Below are positions 55,028-64,000 of a DNA stretch of 64,000 nucleotides, in pieces. The first letter of the stretch is position 1, and every line of letters starts with the position of its first letter. Origin of the DNA: Hygrophila difformis (Eukaryota; Streptophyta; Magnoliopsida; Lamiales; Acanthaceae); assembly GCA_030278955.1 (NCBI GenBank), contig JAOANR010000010.1, positions 12,197,086-12,261,085 on the forward strand, read 5' to 3'. The notes under the pieces were generated by a model, which did not search any database, was not told the origin of the DNA, and saw only the letters and a program-made list of their open reading frames with translations. A program made the position numbers and the translations under genes.

Positions 55028-55503
55028 ATGGAAAGCTCTGAGGAAAAAGGGAAAGAAGTGATAGAGGACTGGAGCTCTATGCAAGAGGAGGTGCAGAACT
55101 TGAAAAGCGAACTACTTCTAGGAAGAGACTATATTCGTTGGACTGAAAAAAAAGATGTCCCGGAAAAAAATAAAGAGATAAGAGAGTTGAGAATCATGGT
55201 TAAATATTTCGAGGGGATGTCAACTGAGCAGGAGATCTGCCTGGAGAACCTGCGGATGAGAACATCAAATATTTCGAGGGGATGTCAACTGAGCAGGAGA
55301 TCCGCCTGGAGAACCTGCGGATGCAGAACGATGTTCTCATCCAAGACAAACGGAATCCTGGAGAGCACCCAATCCCAGCACGTTGTGCAGAGTGCGGCAA
55401 GCGACACCTGACCTGGCGATGCCCTGACAACGGAGAATGTTTCCGATGTGAGAAAAAGGGGCACAAGGTCAAGAACTGCCATACGAGGGACATCCAGGAC
55501 TAG
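55028..55503 (+). pseudogene. Chromovirus accessory ORF B: coiled coil plus gag-like zinc knuckle, frameshifted
   Basis: Starts MESSEEKGKEVIEDWSSMQE with a short coiled coil. A 65-bp tandem duplication (55202-55266 and 55267-55331) then shifts the frame; the first frame ends at 55411. Leaving out one repeat copy, the frame is continuous into RCAECGKRHLTWRCP and the CCHC knuckle CFRCEKKGHKVKNC, ending at 55503. The knuckle region closely resembles the one in gag downstream (CRRCNKKHTMQQCP, CYRCGMKGHKVVDC), suggesting ORF B arose from a duplicated gag C-terminus. The frameshift is specific to this copy as far as the window shows. Confidence 0.65.
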
Positions 55504-55739
55504 AGTGCAATAAACCTTACAATAGTATGATGATGCCTAATATGTAATAAGTTGTAAGACTTAGTATGACTTAGTCAGTCTCGGCAGGTTATTAATATTT
55601 TGACTGACAAATTTTGTATCATATTTTTATGCAATAATGAATAAACTAGTATGGTGTGTTATATTGATTTTTAAAGTGACTAACTAACTAACATATATCG
55701 ACTAGGGGCGGAAGGGATAGCGATAACGCTAAGACAAGT

Positions 55740-57056
55740 ATGGCCAATGACGACAATTGTCAACAACGAATAGAACAGCTGCTAATCACCCTTGGAGCAG
55801 TAGTTCAGCAACAGGCGGAGAAAGGGGAAAGCCAGGGAGAGACCCAAGGAGATTTTATTGAAGCTGTTAATAAGTTTCAACCGCCTCGATATGCTGGACA
55901 AGAAGATCCAGCCAAGCTGGAAGGTTGGATTGAGTCATTTGAGAAACTGCTCGAAGCAGTTGAGTGTCCAGATGAAAGAAATGTGGGAGTGGCTACCTTT
56001 TTCCTAACTGGCATTGCAAACACTTGGTGGAGGTCACAAGAGAACCGCCAAGTAACTTGGGAAGAGTTTCAGAAAAGCTTGAGGGAGCAGTTTTATCCAC
56101 TTAGCCTCAAGAATGCCAAGTATGGAGAATTCATTTCTCTTCAACAGGGTAATCGGTCGGTTCAACAATACTATGCTAAGTTTACAAAACTCTTGAGGTT
56201 CGCCCCAGACCTGGTGGCAACTGAGCAAACTAAAGCCCAAAAATTTGAGCTTGGCTTGAATAAAAACATACGAAAGGCATTTGGAGGGAAGCAATTCACT
56301 AGCTTGCAAAAAGTCTATAATCGAGCTATGACAGTCGAGATGGTAGAAGGACACGAGCATAAAGGAGAAAACTCCAAATCTGCACCACATGATAAGGGAA
56401 AAAGAAAAATTGAAGAGAGTAAGGATAATCATCCAAACCAAAGGAGGAATTTCCCAAGGAATAACTGGTATAGTACGGTGTTTCGCACCAATCGGAACGG
56501 AGAACCAATACCAGCCCCATGTCGTCGCTGTAATAAGAAACACACTATGCAACAGTGTCCTCAAGATGATGAATGTTATCGCTGTGGAATGAAGGGGCAC
56601 AAGGTAGTGGACTGTCGCATAAGACTCGATCCTAGCCGAATTCGAGCAGACTTACGAAAGGAGGATTATTGTCCCCAAGGACCCCGCATTGGTGGAAATA
56701 ATCAAGGACAACGACCTCCATTTCCCAGCAATCAAAGGACAACTGGTAGAAACCCACAGAATCCAGGTGGGCCAAATCAAGGAAGGTTGAACGTGGTAAA
56801 CCAAGCTGACCTGCCGGGTGCTGGAGATGTGATCGAAGGTACTTTCGAAATTAATGGGTATAAAGTGCGCATTCTATTTGATTCTGGAGCCACATGTTCA
56901 TTCATATCTCGTAGTAAATTGCCCGAGTTAGGACTCGATAACCCTCAGGAGATAACACTAAAAATCTCGTTGCCCAACGGAACGATAGTTAGCTGCTCAA
57001 AGCGTCACGAAAAAGTTCCATTCGTATTTGTGACGTCGAGTTCCTTGCAAATCTAG
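55740..57056 (+). pseudogene. Chromovirus gag and protease
   Basis: 438 codons. The retrotransposon gag domain covers about residues 40-165 (PPRYAGQEDPAKLEGWIESF; WEEFQKSLREQFYPL). A basic linker leads to a zinc-binding pair, CRRCNKKHTMQQCP and the CCHC CYRCGMKGHKVVDC (about 260-300). The aspartic protease motif LFDSGATCSFIS is at about 377-388. The frame breaks between about 57005 and 57030, so the linker to reverse transcriptase (NIILGMDWL) is read in another frame and gag-pol cannot be made as one polyprotein. Gag forms the virus-like particle and the knuckles bind RNA. Confidence 0.88.
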
Positions 57057-57094
57057 TAGAATTTGAATTACAAGATTTTAATATTATCTTAGGA

Positions 57095-58114
57095 ATGGAT
57101 TGGCTAACGTGTTACCAAGCCAATATCAATTGTTCTAAGCAAAAGATAACAATTTATGGGGATAACAGGAAGCGTGTGTCTTTCTATGCTGAGCCAAAGA
57201 AGCCAACCACGAAAATTGTGTCAAGGGTGCAGTTAGCAACATTGATGAGAAAAGGAAATCCCCTTTACATTTGCTACCTTATGAACCTTCAAGCAGAAGA
57301 GATAGACATAAACAATATTCCAGTAGTACGTGAGTATCCTGATGTATTCCCAGATGATATTCCGGGAATGCCACCCGAACGTGAGATAGAATTCACGATT
57401 GATTTGATTCCGGGTACCGAACCTGTATCAAAGGCTCCATACCGGATGGCACCAACAGAGATGAACGAGTTACGGGAACAACTTGAAGATCTTTTAGAAA
57501 AAGGATACATTCGTCCTAGTACATCTCCGTGGGGAGCACCTGTACTATTTGTACGAAAGAAAGATGGAGGACTAAGACTCTGTATCGATTACAGAGGTCT
57601 CAACCAAGTAACCATCAAGAATAAATATCCCTTGCCACGAATAGATGACTTATTTGATCAACTAAAGGGAGCAAAGGTGTTTTCAAAGATTGATCTAAGG
57701 TCCGGATATCACCAGCTAAGGATAGCTAAAGAAGATATCCCAAAAACGGCATTTAGAACACGGTATGGACATTATGAGTTCACCGTGATGTCGTTTGGGC
57801 TGACCAACGCCCCAGCAGTATTCATGAGTCTCATGAATAATGTTTTTCGAGAACTGTTGGATAAATGCGTAGTAGTCTTCATTGACGACATATTGGTGTA
57901 TTCCATAGACAAGGAGAGGCATGAACAACATCTACATCAAGTATTGCAAACTCTGAGGAATCACAAGTTATACGGTAAATTGTCAAAATGTGAATTCTGG
58001 CTTGACAAAGTCGCATTCCTTGGTCATATCGTCTCAGCCGAAGGAATTTCAGTTGACCCGGCCAAGGTATCCGCAGTAAAAGACGGCCTGTACAAACATC
58101 GCAAACAGAGATAA
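57095..58114 (+). pseudogene. Chromovirus reverse transcriptase
   Basis: It opens at [13 protein letters not shown] in the protease-RT linker. The RT domain begins near [20 protein letters not shown] and shows [45 protein letters not shown] and the active-site box [11 protein letters not shown] (family consensus F/YxDD). The frame is lost between about 58080 and 58112, just before the RT thumb/connection ([15 protein letters not shown], read in the next frame). The catalytic Asp residues are intact. Confidence 0.88.
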
Positions 58115-58212
58115 GGAGTTTTCTCGGTCTAGCTGGCTATTACAGAAGGTTTGTTAAGGATTTCTCAAAAATTGCACGACCCCTGACACAGAACCTTAAG
58201 AAAGGATCAAAG

Positions 58213-60235
58213 GTGATTTGGACACCTGAATGCGAAATTGCATTCCAAACTTTGAAAGAAATGTTGACCACGGCACCAATACTTACCTTACCCACTGAAG
58301 ATGGCGATTTTGAAGTTTATAGCGACGCTTCCAAATTTGGCTTGGGATGCGTGCTAATGCAACAAGGGAAGGTTATAGCATATGCTTCTCGACAACTAAA
58401 GCCACATGAGGAGAATTACCCGACTCATGATTTAGAATTGGCTGCAGTTGTCTTCGCCCTAAAAATATGGAGACATTACCTGTACGGACGGAGATGTAAC
58501 ATATACACAGACCATAAGAGCCTGAAGTACATCTACAATCAAAAAGAGCTCAACATGCGACAGAGACGGTGGTTGGAGTTGATGAAGGACTACGATTTAG
58601 GTATCACCTATCATGAGGGTAAAGCTAATAAAGTGGCAGATGCACTAAGTCGAAAGACAAAACCCTTAGATAATACACGAATCTTGCCACCAACATTATA
58701 TATGGAATTGGCTCGGTTAGGTATTGAATTGGTGCATAAAGATACACCTGCTCAACAGATTCATGCCATGACAATACAACCGACTATATTCGACGAGATT
58801 CGAAATGGACAACCCGGTGATGTCAAATTAGAAAGGATTAAGACAAAAATAGCTCAAGGTGGAGCTATAGGGTTCCAAATCCACGAAGATGGCACTATCC
58901 GATTTAAGGGTCGATGGTGTATGCCAAAGGCCTGCGAGGATCTTAAAAGGCGCATATTAGAAGAAGGACACGAAACTCCATATTCTGTGCATCCTGGTGG
59001 GGATAAGTTATACAAGGACTTAAGTAAAGTCTTTTGGTGGCCACGAATGAAGCGAGAGGTAGCGGAATTTGTGGAAAAGTGTCCGACGTGCCAAAAGGTC
59101 AAACCTGACCGAAGAAAACCACTTGGGTTAGTAAAACCATTAGAAATTCCAGAATGGAAATGGGATAGCATTTCTATGGACTTTGTGTCAGGATTGCCAA
59201 AAACACCAAAAGGCAATGATAAGATTTGGGTAATCGTTGATCGATTAACTAAAACAGCCATATTCATACCGATGAAAGAAACATGGAGTATGGATCAGTT
59301 GGCAAGATCTTATATTGAGAATGTAGTCCGAAGGCATGGAATTCCCCAAGATATCGTCTCAGATAGAGATAGTCGATTTGTCTCTACATTCTGGACGAAA
59401 CTCCAACAGGCTTTCGGAACAAAAATAAAAATGAGCACAACATTTCATCCAACAACCGATGGTCAAACCGAAAGGACGATCCAAACACTTGAAGACATGT
59501 TGAGAGCCTGTGTTTTGGATTTCAAGGGTAGTTGGGAAAACTACCTACCACTTATAGAATTTAGCTATAATAATGGCTATCATACTAGTATTGGCATGGC
59601 CCCATTTGAGGCACTATATGGTAGGAAATGTCGGAGTCCACTCTGCTGGACTAAAAGCGAAAATCCGATTCCTGTAGGGCCGCAATTAATCGAGGAAACG
59701 ATGGGAATAGTGGAGCGAATTCGACTTAAGATGAAAGCTGCTCAAGATTGACAAAAGACATATGCCGATCAAAAGAGGCGTGATGGTGAATATGAGGTCA
59801 GCGACAAAGTTCTGTTAAAAGTGTCGCCCATGAAGGGCGTAATGCGGTTCGGAAAACGAGGCAAGCTAAGTCCCCGTTATATTGGACCCTTTGACATTAT
59901 CGCCCGAGTTGGTACCTTGGCATACCGATTGGACTTACCAGAGGAGTTTTCTCGAGTCCATAACATATTCCATGTGTCGCAACTTAAGAAATATCAGCAT
60001 GATTCAAAAAGGGTAGTGCAACCAGACCTTATCGAACTCGACGAAGACCTTACTTATGAGGAAAGACCGGTCAAGATCTTGGATACTAAAGATTGAGCCA
60101 CAAGGCGCAAAGTCATTCGCATGGTCAAAGTACAATGGTCAAACCATGATGAGAATGATGCCACGTGGGAAACTGAGGCCGAAATGCAGGGCAAGTATCC
60201 AGAGTTGTTCCTTCAACATGATACAGCTATGGGGA
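58213..60235 (+). pseudogene. Chromovirus RNase H, integrase and chromodomain, with two stops
   Basis: RNase [49 protein letters not shown]. Integrase: zinc-binding [11 protein letters not shown] ... CPTCQKVK; catalytic core [24 protein letters not shown] and the Glu-containing [23 protein letters not shown] at 59749-59751 interrupts the integrase C-terminal part; coding similarity resumes with the GPF/Y region ([12 protein letters not shown]). A second TGA at 60094-60096 falls inside the chromodomain (EERPVKILD before it, VQWSNHDENDATWE after it). Both stops sit where an Arg codon CGA is expected, consistent with methyl-CpG deamination. A chromodomain at this place places the element among chromoviruses, most like Tekay/Del. 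Confidence 0.88.
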
Positions 60236-60390
60236 CATAGATGTGAAATTAAGTGGGAGAGAATGTTACAGCCCAAGTCAAGTACGGTTAGAAAACTTTT
60301 GTTATGCAATACCTTGCCTTACTTTTCCTTAGTAATTATGTGACTTAAAATGAACTTCGAGGATGAAGTTTGTTTCTAAGGAGGATAGAT

Positions 60391-62533
60391 TGTAATACCC
60401 GCTAAATTTAAATATAGTATAAAAAAATAATTAATTGTCTGCTATAAATTAAAATTTAATAGGAAGTGGGTTTTAATTAAAAGAATGTTGTAAACAATGA
60501 ACTATTTTTCCAAGTTTAAAAGTAGATGATAGGGAATATTTTTTTTAGTATGGAAAAGTTTAAATATTTGGAAGAGTAATATTTTAGAAAAATAAGATTT
60601 GATTTAAAGATATAGATGGGTAAAAATAATTACTAACAAAAAGTATTCTAATATTTTGCAATAAATTTAGTTAGAATTAAGATATGACATAAAGACTTTG
60701 ATAACCAATTGGTTAGACAAGTAGACTCATAATTTAAAGGTTGTGTGTTCAAACCCTACTTGTTTTGAAATTTTTATCAAAGAGCCAAATAAATGAAAAA
60801 GTAATAATAATAAAAAAAAAAAACAAGAGATGAGTTCACATGATGGATAGTAGCCTGCAAATGGAGTAGGAAATACACTCATAGAAGAAGATAAAATAAA
60901 TAAAATAGAGTAGGGAAAGCAATAGGAAATAGTGACAAATAAAAATTAAAATCTAAAGACAAGCTAAATGTGCATGACAGTAATAAAATTCACACACTAG
61001 AGTAGGGTGCATGACTAAAATAGATTTTATTTATTTATTTATTTATTTAAAATAATAATAATAATATAATAATAAATAATAAAGAGAAGAGAAGACATGC
61101 AATTGAACTAAAAGATGACATGCAATTGACCCATTACAGTAGAGAAGAGAGGACATGCAATTAAAATAATATAATTTCTTTTTTTTAAAAAAAAAAGAAA
61201 AAAAAAGAAGAAGAAAAAAAAACGAAAAGCAAATAGAAATACACTAATTGACCCATTACATGCATCAAGGAGCAACTTCATAATCAGTAATAAAAAAATA
61301 TTAAAAAAAAAAAAACAAACAAGAGATAAGTTCACATGATGCATGGCGTGAAGGGCAAGAGAGAATCTAGAAGGAAATATAATGTTAAAAATAGCAAAAT
61401 AATAAAATAATGGCAATGGAGGTGGGCATCTTGCCTATAAATAGAGGATGAAGCATCTCATTTATTCACACCAAATGCAAATGCAGTAGAGAGCATAGTG
61501 AGTTTTGAGTGACTAATCATGGGTGTGAGTTGTGCGCAGTAATAGAGAGAGTGTGTGATTGAGAAAAATAGTAGTAGAGAGATCGGGATAGAGTTAATAG
61601 TGGTAGAAGGTAATAGTGAGTGGAGTAGTACGGGAAGTGTTGGAGTAGTAGCAGTCCAGAATTTCGGTAGGCTATCATCAGAGAGATAGTAAGTAAATTT
61701 ATATTCTGCGGGCGTTGTCCCAAAATTTAATTTTTGCATGTTTAATTCCTTATTGCTTTAAATAATTTAGAATTATTCATGCAAATGATTTATGCAGAGG
61801 AAATGCCCTAGTATGAGTTTAATTATTTTTGGGCTAAGCCATGCATGTGAAAATTTTATTTCCATTGTATGGCATGTAAATTATTGAGATGATATTATTA
61901 TACGGGATATACTCCAATTGGGGTTATCTTCGTAAGAGCATTATAAAAAGAATTGTGTTAGGCCAAGGGTATCACAATCAGTTCTAGTTGCAAGGGAGGG
62001 CCACCCTTGTATACTCATAGTCTTGATTACGGTCACTATGAAAGCATGTTAGGTCCTATGGGATACCCCGGGTGTAGACGTCATAGTCGAGCAACATGAT
62101 ACAGAGAATCAGAATTTTTAACGGTTTGACATGTCATTTACTGCTTGAGTCATTATATTTAATTTTGTCCCATGAGTACAAATTTATTTACTCAGCCGGT
62201 GTGCTGATAAATTATATGTGCACTCTTTTCAGGATTTGACATATGTGGAGATGACTAAATGCATGGGCACGGGCATGGGTATCAAACCTTTTGTGCAAAA
62301 TAAATAAATATATATATATACATATATATATATATCATATTATTAGTTTTCATTTATATTTTAATGTTATGTCAAGTTACTTTTGGGGGCGACGAGCCTT
62401 AGTCGTCATATTTTGCGAACTCTGATATATTATATTTTGTAAATAATAAAGTTATTGTTTTAAGCATGTGTTAGCAATTTAATTTAATTAGCCTTAGCGC
62501 CAATTAATTAAGTTAGCCAAGGTTAGACCTAAG
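60391..62533 (+). mobile_element. Chromovirus 3' LTR, interrupted
   Basis: Starts TGTAATACCCGC right after the purine-rich AAGGAGGATAGAT. It follows the 5' LTR almost base for base until CCTAAG at 62528-62533, where the next element begins. The last roughly 100 bp of the LTR must lie beyond that insertion, outside the window. Confidence 0.92.
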
Positions 62534-64000
62534 TGTAACACCCCGGTTTTGGTAACCCAGGCCGGGATGCCACCGCCACACCTCCCTAGCAAGACACGGT
62601 TTCTCCGAGCTCACTAAAGAGATGCAAGGCTATGGTTTTTCAGAATTTAAAATATTCAAACAGCCCATCCATAAATAATTTAAAAATAAAAATCAAAGTT
62701 GCAGCGGAAATATGAGTTGTGCAGCGGAAATAAAGTATAAGGGCCGACATGGCCAAAACACGGGTTAAACAGGCCCGTTCATGCAAGTTGTAATTAAATG
62801 CAGGGATTTAAAATAGAGTTTTCCCCAAATATTCCCATGTATGCATATGACTATGCATAATCTTCATACTCTGTAAGAAAAAGGGGATAAACGGTTTGGG
62901 TCAGCAAAAACGCGCTGAGTAAGTTAACACATAGCATGATTTAGGGGTTTCAAAGCCTTTAATTAAAAATTTATAAAAAAATGTCTGTAGGTAATACACA
63001 ATTTAAGTTACTCATCCACTAATAAATAAATAGCATAATTTAAAACAAGGATTTCCACGTGATCATGATTCAACTTGCATAGTAAAATGATTTGCAAGGC
63101 ATAAATAAATAAATACTTAAAAATATTAAATCTTTTGTTCTCCCGTTACATAACCATTTCTCAATATTTTTCGTTTCTTTTATAGATCACCATTCACCAG
63201 GGCTCTTATGACCACAAGCCTCATAATCAATATTTCACTAGGGCTCTTATGTCCGCTAGTCGTACGCTTGGGCTCTTATGTCCACAAGCCTCATAAATAA
63301 CCATTCGCCAGGGCTCTTATGTCCACTAGCCTTACGCTTGGGCTCTTATGTCCACAAGCCTCATAAATAACCATTCGCCAGGGCTCTTATGTTTACTAGC
63401 CTTACGCTTGGGCTCTTATGTCCACAAGCCGTATGGTCAATATTGATAATATCAAACTTGGTCACAAATCCCCAATGTTTCAAAATAATTTTTCTTTTCT
63501 TTTTAAGAAAATGTTTTTATTTAGTGTAACGGGATTTTTCAAAAGTATAGATATATCGTATTTCAAAGTCTCGACCGTTTGTTTCGAAACTTCAAAATCT
63601 CTTTGATTTAAAAGTCATTTGGCGTCACAGTTTACGCCTTTTTAATTTAAAAATTCGTTTCTTAGGCGATTGATCTGAAATTTTCACAGTAACTCAAAAA
63701 CATCCCAACGAACAACTTTTATGTTTTGAGTTTTTCGGAAAAAAGATGGGAAGCATGTCAAAAATCAAGTTTTCTACACAATCAATAAGCTGTCAGGATT
63801 CAGATTTGACACCTTTCAAAGATTTGACTTTTTAACATATCAAATGAACTCCAAAAATTCTGAAATTTTATATGCACATACTAGACATGATTATATACAA
63901 CTTTTGTTTAGGTCACAAAGATTGGATCGGACTAGAAATGATAGAAATAAGCTCATCAAGTTTGGTTATGAAATCTGTCAAGGTTCGTGAATTCGGTTCT
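62534..64000 (-). mobile_element. LTR of a second, related gypsy element, nested (partial)
   Basis: Begins TGTAACACCCCGG, the complement of a CCGGGGTGTTACA LTR end, and shares layout in reverse with the chromovirus LTR (for example a CTCAGCGCG ... GCTGA segment near 62915 against CTCAGCCGGTGTGCTGA near 62194). It is therefore most likely an LTR of a related gypsy element on the minus strand. No PBS, internal region or coding sequence is reached. The target duplication cannot be checked within the window. Confidence 0.65.
63198..63432 (-). repeat. 70-bp tandem repeat in the nested LTR
   Basis: Units of about 70 bp, each containing GGGCTCTTATGTCCACAAGC and GGGCTCTTATGTCCACTAGC halves separated by CATAAATAACCATTCGCCA, occur in about three and a half copies, with sub-unit similarity between the halves. 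Confidence 0.85.

Larger units (their letters stand above)
51699..62533 (+). mobile_element. Ty3/gypsy chromovirus (Tekay/Del-like), interrupted at its 3' LTR
   Basis: Left LTR 51699-53916, PBS, two extra upstream ORFs, gag-pol with a C-terminal chromodomain, a polypurine tract at about 60378-60390, and right LTR from 60391. The right LTR is interrupted at 62533 by another element. It inserted into MULE B gene 3; GTGAT (51694-51698) is the left half of the expected 5-bp target duplication. By eye the LTRs differ at only about a dozen substitutions plus several small indels over 2.1 kb, so insertion is recent, yet the coding region carries frameshifts, stops and a duplication. Confidence 0.9.

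Noticed and set aside
56034..56600. 188-codon minus-strand open frame opposite gag
   Set aside because: It is the shadow of the gag coding strand, which shows a clear gag domain and zinc knuckle in the plus direction.

Overview
The window is nuclear DNA of a flowering plant, almost certainly a eudicot: two intron-containing host genes (an AGL11/SEEDSTICK-type MADS-box gene and an FSH1/OVCA2-type serine hydrolase) sit in AT-rich DNA crowded with plant transposon families (Sirevirus copia, giant-LTR gypsy, Tekay-type chromovirus, RNase-H L1 LINE, Cassandra, tRNA-SINEs, Stowaway MITEs, hATs and Mutator-like elements). I cannot name the species.

Layout. 1-14048: a minus-strand Sirevirus (5' LTR 13134-14048, gag 11268-13133, protease/integrase 6028-7014) is split by two insertions of one giant-LTR gypsy family in opposite orientations: a solo LTR (7015-11267, plus strand, near-perfect 5-bp target duplication) and a longer copy (LTR 1578-6027, minus strand, primer-binding site at 1560-1577, internal region running off the left edge). 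Together they make an inverted repeat with arms of about 4.2 kb around a 1-kb spacer. 14049-18166: intergenic with MITEs, a SINE and tandem repeats. 18167-20025: complete six-exon serine hydrolase gene. 20394-21720: Stowaway MITEs (one nested) and a CTGATCTGGT-type repeat. 22457-30970: nearly full-length but frameshifted LINE. 31361-35097: SINE, nested Stowaways, a hAT MITE, and a hAT element with a MULE inside it. 35444-37815: complete eight-exon MADS-box gene. 37816-46445: intergenic with MITEs, a Cassandra solo LTR carrying a 5S-like domain, a SINE and hAT elements. 46446-51698: left part of a gene-bearing MULE with a Ulp1-like protease gene, cut by a young chromovirus (51699-62533). A further LTR element begins at 62534 inside that chromovirus's 3' LTR and runs off the right edge.

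Most unusual signal: dense arrays of short CG-containing motifs, often palindromic, in noncoding parts of unrelated elements. The two giant LTRs share their backbone, yet both internal arrays use one core in the left copy (TGTCGCGG) and a different core in the right copy (TACGACGCTA). The gene-bearing MULE and the gene-less MULE share a third core (TCGCTGAA). In established biology the closest parallel is the VANC anti-silencing system of Arabidopsis VANDAL MULEs, in which element-encoded proteins recognise family-specific short motifs in tandem arrays. Palindrome clusters in maize Sirevirus LTRs are a second precedent. That these arrays are recognition platforms that change core in a coordinated way is inference.

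Coordinates of termini, target duplications and splice sites were read by eye. Family names rest on motifs, not on database searches.
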